NCBI GenBank assembly: GCA_030267565.1
Contig: BRXU01000003.1
Location: 4,935,001 to 4,999,000 of the forward strand
Direction of reading: 5' to 3'
Source: Pleodorina starrii
Taxonomy: Eukaryota > Chlorophyta > Chlorophyceae > Chlamydomonadales > Volvocaceae
Length of the DNA stretch: 64,000 nt
In this document: positions 45,098 to 55,804 of the stretch, piece after piece
Layout: each line of letters opens with the position of its first letter
How positions within the stretch are numbered: position 1 is the stretch's first letter
Notes under the pieces: generated by a model
The model's database searches: none
What the model was told of the DNA's origin: nothing
What the model saw: only the letters and a program-made list of their open reading frames with translations
Position numbers and translations under genes: made by a program

Positions 45098-46514
45098 TTA
45101 AGGCTGTGCGGCCGGAGACGCAGGCGGTGGCGACCTGGGGGGCGACGCTGGGTTACGTGGCGGGCTTGGGGGCCTGGGTGGCGGCCTGGGGGCTGGGGGC
45201 TTGGGCGGTGGAGACGGAGGCCGGGGGCTGGGTGGTGGCCTGGGGTTTGGAGATGGTGGCGATGGTGGCCTGGGAGATGGCGGGTTGCGTGGTGGCCTGG
45301 GGCTTGGTGGCGGAGGCCTGGGGCTGGGCGGGCTCGGTGGGCTGGGCGGCTCGGGGCTGGGCGGGCTGGGCGGGCTGGGCGGCTCGGGGCTGGGCGGGCT
45401 GGGCGGGCTGGGCGGGCTGGGGGGCTCGGGGCTGGGCGGGTTTGGCGGGCTTGGCGGCTCGGGGCTGGGCTGGCTGGGCGGGCTGGGGGGCTCGGGGCTG
45501 GGCGGGTTTGGCGGGCTTGGCGGCTCGGGGCTGGGCGGGTTTGGCGGGCTGGGCGGCTCGGGGCTAGGCGGGCTTGGTGGGCTGGGTGGCTGGGGGCTGG
45601 GCGGGCTTGGTGGGCTGGGCGGCTGGGGGCTGGGCGGCGGCGGGGAGCTCGACACGCAGCTTTGAATTGCGGTCAGGTCCACGTTTACCCCACACACTGC
45701 CGTACCGCCCGAGGGGGCGCAAGCACCCCCCGAGCCGCCGCAGCACTGCCCAGCTCCCAGACCATTTCCATTGGAGCAGGACGAACCAGGCACATTGCCA
45801 GTAAGCTGGCCATCGTGAATCTGAGGGAATGTATGGCCATGTTTGAAGGCGAGGATGGCGGTTAGCAGTTAAGCTGTAACAAACGGAAATATATCAGGGT
45901 GCATAGAGAGGAAAAGAAAAAGGAAAGTTTACGTCCGCATCATATGTTATGTTACAGGCATGCACCCCGGTAAACCTGTATGTACGTAAACAGCCAGTAC
46001 ATCGATGTGTGGTGCATCCCCAACCATGTAACAAACACCCGGCTCCGCACCATCCATTTACCTGCAACGGCAGCAGGGTCAGGTTGGCAGGAATGGAGTA
46101 CGACAGGCTCGTCACGCTGTCGCAGCTGTACGACGTAGTGTTGACACCGCCCGCTCCGCAGCCCAGCAGTGTGCACTGGGTAGTACGGCAGCAGGCCCAG
46201 CTGAAGCTGCCGGATTTGCACGTGCTCAGGTCTATGGTGACGATGCGGGTGCCGGTGGAGGGGTCGAAGGAGGAGCAGCTGATCACCAGGCAGCCGCCGG
46301 TGCCGTCGTAGAGACCGGCGCCGATGTTGCCGGTCAGGTTGGCGCAGTTCAGGCAGTTGGGGCCTTGCAGCAGACGGCGGCCCAAGAAGAGGGGCGAGTA
46401 GTAGAGGTCAAAGGCCAGAGCGGCTGGGGAGGTTGACGCCAGCAGCAGGGCCGCCAGCAGGGTCAGAGGCCCCAGCAGCACCGAGCGGGGCGGAGGGGCA
46501 CGTAGCTTACACAT
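45098..46514 (-). CDS. Pherophorin-like hydroxyproline-rich extracellular matrix glycoprotein
   Basis: Two phase-matched exons (46062-46514 and 45098-45820) give 391 aa. Residues 1 to about 34 are a signal peptide (basic start, then VLLGPLTLLAALLLASTSPA). Residues 35 to about 205 form a Cys-rich globular domain with pairs such as NCLNCANL, SWACCRTTQC, LLGCGAG and AGQCCGG and several N-glycosylation sites (NLT, NTT). From about 208 to the end the protein is (SPP)n/(PSPP)n, the rod-like hydroxyproline-rich segment of volvocine matrix proteins. Pherophorins build the Volvox matrix and cell wall. Here no second globular domain follows the rod, so it is a half-length, pherophorin-related form or is missing a 3' exon. 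The family assignment rests on layout rather than a decisive motif. The rod is assembled from near-identical units, so its length may vary. Confidence 0.75.
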
Positions 46515-47051
46515 GACACCAATAGGGAACCAGCTTGTTACAAGGCAACGGTTCAGTACGATACTTTATTTACATAACATAGGCTGATGTATGAGTTGCC
46601 TGTGATGAATATGAGCATCATCATTAGCCTTTATATATTTATACCGTACCGCTGCTATGCAGTCATGTACGACTGTGCGCCAGTTTACGGCTGTTGTCGA
46701 CTCGACCGGACTGGCCATTTATTTATTGGAAGTTGGGACGGCTCCATCCGAGGCAGCTGTTGCATAGACGGATCGTCTGCCTCGTCCTAGCTACGGAGGG
46801 CAGAAACCAATGCAACAAAAGAGTTATTTGACGGCACCAAACCAGCCGTTGTATGTGCTGCATTAGACTCAACGGGGACAGGCTGTTGATATCGCCGCGG
46901 CAGTAAACGCCTGTATGCAACTGCCGCATCTAGAAGTGCACATACCGTACGATCGAGGCAAGCAAGTTGACGGCGGGTGCACCGTCGCATGGCAGGAAGC
47001 ACGTAAGCTCACATATATATGCATTACAAGGCTGCTACCGTTCTTGTATGC
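46515..47051. other. Upstream flank of the pherophorin-like gene
   Basis: Probable promoter of the leftward gene. A TATA-like 'tatatatttatacc' occurs at about 46631-46644 but on the far side of the expected start. No exon seen. Confidence 0.3.
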
Positions 47052-49203
47052 ATGCAGCAGCAGTAGTGTTACGTATGCATAAAATGTGCGCGAGACCGTC
47101 GTTCGCAAATCGCATGGTACACGCTCGTGGAGCGGCGGGTGAATCAGTTTGTGAGTCTGTGCCCGACGCTTACTTGCGACTGTGCCTCGTCACTTAATGA
47201 TAAGCACGCCTTTGCCCATGCTGCCCATCTTGCTTGCTTGGGCGTGCACGCACCTGGATGGAGTTTGGCTACAGCCCGGCGCATATGCCTAGTTTGGTGT
47301 ATGGGCAGTCGTGCTCCAAGAAATCATACAGTTCCGATCGCAGTTGACTGTCATCACAGATTACATCCCCTTGCATTCGGCTCACCCCATGCACCGCCGC
47401 CGCCGGGCCGCCACGCACCTAACCGTGCCGCTATCACAATGCTTATTGATACGCCAGGATAGGTATCCACTCGGCTTTGTGGCGCGAGGAATTTGGCTTG
47501 GCCCAGCAAGTCCCATAACTCGACATACAAGCAGGGATGTAATATGTTCAACATATGTCTTGCCACCCACACAAGTCCGTCGGTCTCACCGCTGCGTGCT
47601 GCCAACATCAACAGCAGCCAGCGCGTTCAGCTCGCGTGGACCGGGGGAGCACCAGCAGGTGCGAGCGAGGGCGGACATATATACATGAACCACCACGAGC
47701 TAACAACATGTTATGTGGTCGTCCGTCATCAGGTGGAGCGGACGAGCGCCTTGTTAGTTATAGATAACTGCAAGCAAGCAAGCCGCTCGCTGCTGAACTC
47801 CCATCCCGACATAGCATACAGCTTCCGCGCTTCAAAAAGCTGTGGCAACAACATTTGACGACATACGACGGAATCGTTAGACGCGCTGCTGTCTGTCCAT
47901 CTATCGGCGACCGCGGTGTCGTTACGACGTCCTCAAACAAACGTTGCCTGTATATATATGCATACGTACGTGGATTCCAAGTAAGATAAGCCAAGTAAAA
48001 CGTGACATTCATTATATATTGGGAACGAAGGGCGCGCGGTTATTATGATACACAAACGAAGATGCACGAAGTATTGGCAACAACACGCGGAGTGCAAATG
48101 TATTTATGTCGTTAATTGATTGCGTGCATACATGTATATATACTTCCGTCCCATACACAACCATCGTATCAACATGCCATTTGATTGCTCATATACGTAC
48201 GTACATGCCGGGCCACAGACAGAACTATTCCTAAGATGTACATATGTCTGCGTGCGTACGTACGTGCAGACTTCTGGATGGTCCTACCTGCTACAAGAGA
48301 CCGGCCGATCGAGTTTCATTTCTTTTCTCCAACGCAGCCGCAGCACTCACCATTAAGTGGACATCATCTGAATAGCGCCGACGGAGATTGACGATGTATG
48401 TAAACAACTCCTCCATACCCCGTACTACTGTAGGCGGCTCCAGTGAAATGCCGAGGACCTGCGGAGAAACCGAAAATCATTGCAGCGGTTGCAATCAAGA
48501 ACAGATCGATAGAGCTACCAGGACTGGGTTCATTGTCAGCAAGGGCCAAATTATCGGCATGAACTATTGCACAAGTGAGCACCGACATGCATGGGCATGG
48601 AAATAGGTAGGGTTGGTTGAGGCATCTCTTATAACTTGAGGACGGTACGTATGCTACTTGCGTGCCGCCGCGCGCGGCACGTCGGGTGCGGCGGCCACAC
48701 TCATGAGCTAGCTAGGCAGCTGGAAAACCACCCTTTCCGGGGAATGAATTAACTTCAGCACGTACTGTTGTTTAATTCTTACCTCTCCATTCCGCATAAG
48801 TGTGATTCGCACGGTCAATGGGCGCCTTGGCGGCACCAGGGTGATCGTGGCAACGGCGGTGGCAATAATAGGGCCGCCGCTATCCATTTTAGAGAGGTAG
48901 GGCAATCAAATCGCTGCGTGAGGCAGGAGCGAGTTCTGCTGGTAAATTTGCATGTAGGTAACTTTTACGCCCTGTCACGTTAAGTTCCTCGTAGCGTGTG
49001 CTTTTATCTTAACTTCTGTCCGGTGTACGGTGGGTGCCTCGGGAATTATGTCATCATCATCATGTCGTTTTTGCGGTTACTTGCCTAGATAGTGAGCCGC
49101 CGCTGTTGTGTCGGTAGTAATGCAAATAAAATAATATACATATCTGAATCATTCGGCTGCGTGTATGAACGATGCAAAGTGAAATTCAGGCTGAAACAAC
49201 GAA
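47052..49203. repeat. Segmental duplication, copy 1 (about 2.15 kb)
   Basis: The whole stretch from atgcagcag...agtagtgt to gaaattcaggctg is matched in order by 50163-52333, with scattered substitutions and small indels; long stretches around 47640-47830 are nearly identical. Both copies contain the same two-exon small gene on the minus strand. The copies are in direct orientation, separated by about 960 bp. Confidence 0.93.
48291..48887 (-). CDS. Small two-exon gene of unknown family, copy 1
   Basis: Exon 1 (48783-48887) encodes MDSGGPIIATAVATITLVPP then RRPLTVRITLMRNGE and ends GAG|gtaaga in phase 0. Exon 2 (48291-48458, after tccgcag) encodes VLGISLEPPTVVRGMEELFT, YIVNLRRRYSDDVHL and a short charged end, then a stop; 90 aa total. 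An in-frame ATG at 48905 would add six residues. Copy 2 encodes the same protein with many silent or conservative changes (I/L, V/I, D/E), which supports coding under constraint. The predicted structure is beta-rich in exon 1 and helical in exon 2. No signal peptide, membrane segment or known motif. Function unknown. Confidence 0.6.
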
Positions 49204-50162
49204 TTCAGCACAATTACGGATGACTACGCAGGACTACGGATGATATGGCCGTGTATAAAAGGGGCGCATGTATGTATCGCTGCATGCCTTCTAACTCTCG
49301 ATCCCAAATTCAGTGCCCCAACTCTCAGGTTCTATTGAACATTAGATCCACAGGGTCGTACATCGCACTATAAAACTGTTATCCAGCTCCTCTGCTGTTT
49401 TTAATTAACTGCCAAGCAAGCAACACATATAGATGCATAGAAAGATTTCATGAGTAGTTGGCTTACCGCTTGAAGACGGGGATGGACTCGAGTACCTGCG
49501 AGCAGACGGGTGTGCTTGCTTCCGTGGGAGGAGGCGAGCCTGGTTACCGACTGCGCTATCTGCCGCGGGCCGGTGTAATGGGCAAACGACGCAGCGGAAA
49601 CCTGTCAGTACTGACTATATATATAAACTCGCAAAATCACTCTTTCCGTCGCACTCGCCGCGACTTGCACTTCGCTCTCACCGGTACGGACCCGCCGTAC
49701 CACCACCGATGATGAGCCGAATAGGCTCTCGGCAAATACACAGAAAACCCTTGGTTTTCCTCGTTTCACTCACACTCAGAAAACCTTCAGTTTGGTTTGA
49801 AAACGGAATGTTAATGATTGGGGCATATCTATAAAAATGCAGAGGCGATCGACTATCCATGGCCAAACGGCATTTTGGAGGAAACGGTCCGCGATGTACG
49901 ACACCCACGTAAGCACCAACGACAATTATTAATTCATGGCTGGGAGCTGGAAAACAGCTACTTATATAGTGCGTCGGCACGAATCTGTAGGCCATATAAT
50001 GTCCAACAGGACATCTAGACCTTCTAGACCAGCAGGCAGCAGGCAACTAACCTTTAAATTTACGGTATATATTTTTTGTTTTATTTATTTTTTGTTTTTT
50101 TGTATTATTTTCATTATTTATTATTTATTCACTTATTTATGTGTTTATTTAATTATGTAGGT
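49204..50162. other. Spacer between the two segmental duplicates
   Basis: It holds a TATA-like gtataaaagg at 49252-49261 (plus). A minus-strand open patch at 49479-49605 (SFAHYTGPRQIAQSVTRLAS) is flanked by a gacag acceptor and a gcag|gta donor and could be a stray exon. A copy of the roughly 100-bp family described at 49932-50032 is present, followed by a very T-rich run at 50068-50155. Confidence 0.4.
49932..50032 (+). repeat. Dispersed ~100-bp repeat, copy 1 of 3
   Basis: Shared words: gagctgg..aacagctac, then a cacga(a/c)tctgt block and aatgt(c/t)caa.a.gacatctag.cc. Related copies are at 55722-55800 (directly upstream of a LINE fragment) and, shorter, at 63861-63895. It is probably a remnant of one mobile-element family. 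Confidence 0.6.
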
Positions 50163-52333
50163 ATGCAGCAGTAGTGTCATGCATGTTATGAAACGCGCGC
50201 GAGACCGTCGTGCGTTAAGTTCGCAAATCGCATGGTACATGCTCGTGGAGCGGATGAATCATTTTGTGAGTCCGTGCCCGACGCTTACTTGCGACTGTGC
50301 CTCGTCACTTTATTTATGATAAGCACGCCTTTGTCCATGCTGCCCATCTTGCTTGCTTGAGCATGCACGCACCTGCGCTGCCTGGGGTTCGGCTACAGCC
50401 CGGCATCAATCATGCAGTTCCAATCGCAATGGACTGTCATTGCAGCGAGGTTACATCCATTTGCATTCGGCTCGCCACATGCACCGCCGGGCCGCCACGC
50501 ACCTAACCGTGCCGCTATCACAATGCTTACTGATAGGCCAGGATAGGCATCCACTCGGCTTTGTGGCGCGAGGAATTTGGCTTGGCCCAGCACGCAAGCA
50601 AGCCCAATAACTCTACAGGATGTAATTTTTCAACATATGTCTTGCCACCCACACAAGTCCGTCGGTCGCACCGCTGCTGCCAACATCAACAGCAGCCAAC
50701 GCTTTCAGCTTGGACCGGGGGAGCACCAGCAGGTGCGAGCGAGGGCAGACATATATACATGAACCACCACGAGCTAACAACATGTTATGTGGTCGTCCGT
50801 CATCAGGTGGAGCGGACGAGCGCCTTGTTAGTTATAGACAACTGCAAGCAAGCAAGCCGCTCGCTGCTGAACTCTGGCCAACGTCAATCCGTCCCATCCA
50901 TAGCATACAGCTTCCGCGCTTCCAAAAAGCTGTGGCAACGACACTTGACGAGCGACAGACGGAATCGCCAAGTTCGTTAGACGCGCTGTCCATCGATCGC
51001 TCGGCGACCACCGACGGTGTCGTTACGACGTCCTCAAATAAACTCTGCCTGTATATGCATACGTGGATTCCAAGATAAGCCAAGTAAAACGTGAGTACGT
51101 GACATTTGAATATATATTGGGAACGAAGGGCGGTTATTAATATACTGCATAAACGAAGATGCGCGCACGCAGTATTGGCAACAACACGCGGAGTGCAAGG
51201 ATGTCGTTAATTGCGTGCATGCCGGTATATATACTTCCGTCCCATACATAACCGTCGTACCAACATGCCATTTGCTCATATACGTACATGCCGCGCGGGC
51301 CACAAACAGAACTATTCCTAAGATGTACGTATGTCTGCGTGCGTGCGTACGTGCAGACTGCTGGATGGTCCTGCTACAAGACACCGGCCGAGTTTCATTC
51401 ATTCCTTCTCTCCACCGCAGCCGTCGAAGCACCCACCGTTATTTGGACATCATCGCTATCCGGATAGCGCTGACGGAGATTGACAATGTATGTAAATAAC
51501 TCATCCAGGCCCCGTACTACTGGAGGCGGCTCCATTGTCATGTCGAGGACCTGCGGATAAAAAGGAAAATTATTGCGTGCAGCGGTACGGTTGCAATTAA
51601 GAACAGATCGATAGAGCTACCAGGACTGGGTTATCAGCAGGGCCCGAATTTTCGGCATGCGAAATGTACTATTATTGCACAATGTGCGTATGAGCACCGA
51701 CATGCATGGGCATGGGAATAGGGTTGGTTGAGGTATCTGTTACTTGACGACGGTATGCGGTGCTACCCTCGTGCCGCCGCGCGCGGCACGTCGGTTGCGG
51801 CCACACTCATGAGCCAGCTAGGCAGCAGCTGGAAAACCACCCTTTCCGGGGAATGCGTGGATTTACTTCATTAGGACGTACGGTTGTTTAATTCTTACCT
51901 CTCCATTCCGCACAAGTGTTACCCGCACGTACAATTGGCGCCTTGGCGGCACCAGGGTGATCTTGGCAATGGCCGTGGCAATAATAGGGCCGCTGTTCAT
52001 TTTGATAATTTTTAAAGAGGGCAAACAAATCGCTGTGTGAGGAGCGAGTTCTGTTGGTGATGGCAATTTGCATATAGGTAACGTTTACGCCCTGTCATGT
52101 TAAGGTCCTCGTAGCGTGTGCTTTTATCTTTAATTATGTCCGGTGTACGGTGAGTACGGTGCGTCGGGAATTATGTCATCATGTCGTATTGTCGTTTTTG
52201 CGGCGGTTACTTGCCTAGATAGTGAACCGCCGCTGCTGTGTCGGTAGTAATGCAAATACAATAATATACATATATGAATCACTCGGCAGCGTGTATGAAC
52301 TATGCAAAGTGAAATTCAGGCTGCAGCAACGAA
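50163..52333. repeat. Segmental duplication, copy 2 (about 2.17 kb)
   Basis: Direct-orientation partner of 47052-49203. It has lost or gained several short tetranucleotide runs relative to copy 1 but keeps the same order throughout, including the small gene and its upstream region. Confidence 0.93.
51395..52000 (-). CDS. Small two-exon gene of unknown family, copy 2
   Basis: Exon 1 (51899-52000) starts MNSGPIIATAIAKITLVPP and ends RNGE|gtaaga. Exon 2 (51395-51550, after a ctgcggataaaaag-rich intron ending tccgcag) gives VLDMTMEPPPVVRGLDELFT, then YIVNLRQRYPDSDDVQIT and VGASTAAVERRNE, then a stop; 85 aa. Same exon structure, phase and fold pattern as copy 1. The C-terminus is shorter because a TGA occurs after RRNE, where copy 1 reads on six residues. 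It stands head to head with the broken copy at 52347, sharing a 346-bp upstream interval that may act as its promoter. Confidence 0.6.
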
Positions 52334-52346
52334 ATCATGCATCATA

Positions 52347-52922
52347 ATGAACAGCGGCCCTATTATTGCCACGGCCGTTGCCAAGATCACCCTACCTGGT
52401 GCCGCCAAGGCGCCCATACATTGTCCGTGCGAATAACACGTGTGCAGAATGGACATACATCAGGTTTGAATTTTAACGACCGTCCTGCAATGACCTTACG
52501 TAAGTCAATCCATGCCCCGGGAAGGGTAATTTGCCAGCCGCCTACATACGTAGCCCGCTCCTGAGTGTGGCCGCAACATGCGGCAGGTAGCATACCGCCC
52601 TAACCAAGCAACCATATATCGATGGCCCTGCATGCCGGTGCTTACATACACGCTGTGCAATAATAATATTTTTCGTATGCATGCCGAAAGTTCTGCCCCT
52701 GTGAACCCATCCAGTCCTGCGTGATTGCCCTATTCTTGCTTGCACCCGTTGCAATTACCGTTCATTCTTCTGCAGAACAATTAATACCAGAGGATCTCGA
52801 TAATTGCTGGATAGCTGGATATCTGCAGGTCCTCGCTCGACACGTACGTCAATGGAGCCGCCTATCTACAGTAGTAGTACGGGGTCTGGAGGAGTTCTTC
52901 ACATACATTGTCAATCTCCGTT
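52347..52922 (+). pseudogene. Broken, inverted third copy of the small two-exon gene
   Basis: It begins at an ATG with MNSGPIIATAVAKITL, then a four-base insertion (ctacctggtg instead of ctggtg) breaks the frame in exon 1. The exon 1 donor region is rewritten. Exon 2 is recognisable (VRGLEEFFTYIVNLR) but has insertions near its start and a premature TAG directly after NLR. It is in opposite orientation to copies 1 and 2 and starts right at the edge of segmental copy 2, so the duplication breakpoint and the inversion coincide. Confidence 0.75.
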
Positions 52923-53829
52923 AGCGCTATATATAAATATAACCAGATGACGTCCAAATGAGTATAGTATTGTGAGTGGCGGGAGTGATGCGGCTGTGGT
53001 ACGGTAGAGAGGAGGAAACTCGATCGAGCGATCGGCCGGTCTCTACCTTATTACTTATAGCAGGACATGCATCCATTCTGCACGGCATACATGTTTGATG
53101 GCGGTAAGTTGCAACATCAAAATAGCCTGCCTGGCATGCAGCAGCAGCGGTAGGTGAGGCCGCCTTGCTTGCGTGGGTGACATTAATACGTAGGTTGAAA
53201 ACAATTGGGGTTGCGTGTGAAGCTTAGGCTTACTTGCTGATAGATTGAAAATCGTCGGTCCGCCCATGAAGGACGCACGCAGCGTCTATCAGCTCCACGA
53301 AGCCGAGTGGCTGGATGCATGCCTGCTACCGACGATCGGTTACTGTAAATAATTTTGCGCATTTATTACATGGATGCCTGATTACGGCCTTTTGTGGTAA
53401 GACACGTATAAGTATTGAAAATGCAGAGGCGCACCGATGTCGGCTACGGTGCCGTACTTGCAGTTGCAGCAGGCATTCATCAGTCGTCAGTTTGATGATC
53501 AGAAGGCGTACGGGCAGCAAATGCAACTGACATCCTTTTGACTACTGGTTATAAATTGGGAAGGATAAACCAGCAGATTATTCATTCATACTTTACACTT
53601 TGCTGCTAACATTACGTGCACAAAAGTCGACACATGGCCGCGCGCGATGTTACAAAATATAATCTTAACCTCGCTGCGCTCCATCCCATTGACCTTAGCC
53701 GTCAGACTAACCGACGATCTCAATCATCAACAGCTAGAACGCAGATTTATGCGTGGCAACCTAGGTGCGCCGACGGAGGCACGCACGGCCGCCGCAGCAT
53801 GCATGGCTCCAGGGGCCAGCCAGCTACCG
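52923..53829. other. Intergenic; stray coding-like patch only
   Basis: At 53262-53340 the plus strand reads MKDARSVYQLHEAEWLDACL followed by LPTIG and a stop. It has no supported splice partners and may be a relic exon. Otherwise no gene. Confidence 0.3.
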
Positions 53830-54520
53830 CGCGGTCCTGTGGTAAAATATTCGCACCAGCTGCCATACTTGCCATGCACGTACTGCGCTTACTTCGTTCC
53901 GCATGTGGTTGCCGTTATCATTTGTTGCCGCCACTGTCCCCGCTCTGGCCGGGGCGGGGTGTGTACGCCACTGGTGGTGGTACTGGCGCTGCTGCAGGTC
54001 GCCCGCGGGTGCCATGCTGCTGTTAATGTTGATTGTCCGGCGGCGTGTACGTCTTACCGCAGTACGCCGCCTGCACACACAGGGGTTGCGATCGTCCGTT
54101 TATTCGATTTAGCACCAAGATAAGATGATGATGGGAACTATAATAAACGTCACATGAATGTGAGACTTGGGGCGGCGGCCACAGCAGGTCGTCTTACAAT
54201 AACCTCGAAAATCTCTCACATGTTTATAGTTCCCATCATCTGACCTTGGTGCAAATAATCGAATGCACGGACTAGCGCAACCCCTGTGTGTGCAGGCGGC
54301 GTACTGCGGTAAGGCATACACGCCGCCGGACAATCAACATTGTCAGCAGCAGGTTCATTCCAGGCGGCCAGCCGCAGCGCCAGTACCACCACCAGTGGTG
54401 TAGGCACCTGTGGCCAGCGCGGGGACAGTGGCGGCCATAAGAACGGCAACCGCATGCAGAAGTAAGCGCGGTATGTGCATGGTACGCAAGTATCGCACGC
54501 AGCTGGTGCCGATTTTGCTT
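53830..54520. repeat. Imperfect inverted repeat (fold-back), arms about 300 bp
   Basis: The left arm (about 53830-54147), when reverse-complemented, aligns along its length with the right arm (about 54213-54520). Shared blocks are tatagttcccatcatc, ccttggtgc, acccctgtgtgtgcag, gcggcgtactgcggtaag, gccagtaccaccaccagtgg and gcggggacagtggcgg. The spacer is about 65 bp. Both arms contain a decayed copy of the last exon (AAYCGK(A/T)YTPP) of the small gene at 59683-61320, with its intron end. A transcript across it would form a long hairpin. Confidence 0.85.
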
Positions 54521-54800
54521 GTATGTTCTATTCCTTGGGTGTTTCTGGGGGAGGAGCTACCATGCATGATTGTATCTGTGGCGTGTCGCATTTGATTGCA
54601 TTGGTACGGCGGGGCTACCTGCTGTTGCTTGGCAATCAGCTTAACTACCTCCTCCGTCCGAGGCTCCTACTGAGATGCGCAGTCGATGGGGCCTCATGAC
54701 GATGGATATGTAGATTATTTGCATGACATTCCTTCTCCATGCGTGCATGATGTAGCGGCCATGTATGCGGCCCAATTTCAACTGTAATTTATTTCGTTTT
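54213..54800 (+). pseudogene. Decayed copy of the 3' part of the 59683-61320 gene
   Basis: This stretch matches 61009-61690 in order: the intron end, exon AAYCGKAYTPP, then the 3' flank including gtggcgtgtcgc..ttgat, cggggctacctgctgttg and gccatgtatgcggcc, and a ctgtaa signal. The exon here diverges after TPPDNQH and stops after about 35 codons. The upstream exons of the parent gene are missing, so this is a 3' partial duplicate. Confidence 0.7.
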
Positions 54801-55721
54801 ACCAATGGTCCACCCACAACACAAGTTCCGCATGCACACGTGCGGGGGTGTCCGTTAAAGCAAGCCGGGGGGCCATGTGCGCGCGTGGGGAACCGTCGTC
54901 GTCCTCCTTCGTCCGCTTCATCACCATCCACCAAGCGCGAGGCTTACTTCTTAACGCATCGTGCCTGGCGCCGCGGATTTCCAAGGAGAACAAGAGCAGG
55001 GTATGTACTATGTGAAAACGTGCATTCGGTCTACATCTGCCAAACCTTCAGTCGTGAAGCTATTACTGATTACGGACTCTCTCAGGTCCACACATGAACG
55101 CACGCAATCAAGCCACGCAGGCAGTTCCACGACTGCGCCGCCGGCGGTCGCGGCGGTTGGAGGGGAGATAGGTGCACGAGGTAATAACCAACTGCCGCAG
55201 CCAAGTTTGACAAACTTCAGTTGGTTTATTTCCTGCTCCTGTATATCGATTGGCATAACACGGCATACCCCTGCATAACGGATGATATGCGTGGCCGAGT
55301 TATATGATATATATCGCCGAGTTACTTGCTTGCTTGCGATATTCGTTTTTGGCTCGCTCCGTTATCATGCATGGCCTATGGCGTAGTCGATGCGTGCGTG
55401 GGACTGACGACGGCCGAGAGGTTCATCATTATTATTCGAAATGCGTGTTGGTCGCGCTGTGCAGCGTCGCCGTCGCCCCACGCTTCCGTCGGGTTTGTTT
55501 GGATAAGTTGCAGTTGCAAACCGCGCTCTCAGGCGATTCAATCGCAAGTTGCCTCGCCAGCGAGGCGAGGCAATCGCCTGAAAGTGCGTGCTTTCAGGCG
55601 CCTTTCCGTGGTTACGCGCCGTTAATAAATTTCTCTGTACCGGTATCATAAATAATCTTTAGGAAGGTATGCAACGACCTTCGACAGCGAGACACCCGAA
55701 GCAAGCAAGTTAATTAATTAC
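54801..55721. other. Intergenic with two strong hairpins
   Basis: No gene supported. At 55549-55575 ttgcctcgcc/ggcgaggcaa forms a 10-bp stem, and at 55575-55600 cgcctgaaag/ctttcaggcg forms another, back to back. They resemble the ends of a small inverted-repeat element. Confidence 0.5.
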
Positions 55722-55800
55722 AGAGGAGCTGGATAACAGCTACATAGTGCGATCGCACGACTCTGTGGGTTTAATGTTCAATAGAACATCTAGGCCAGGC
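55722..55800 (+). repeat. Dispersed ~100-bp repeat, copy 2 of 3
   Basis: See copy 1 at 49932-50032. Here it abuts the 5'-truncated LINE ORF directly, so it may mark the LINE insertion boundary or belong to that element. Confidence 0.55.
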
Positions 55801-55804
55801 CACT

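Noticed and set aside
45106..45665. Plus-strand Gly/Leu/Trp-rich ORFs
   Set aside because: They are the antisense of the pherophorin-like (SPP)n rod on the minus strand.
47311..50610. Conserved plus-strand ORF pair containing AATHLTVPLSQCLL
   Set aside because: The similarity reflects DNA-level identity of the segmental duplication; the two copies have different frames, lengths and stops outside a short stretch.
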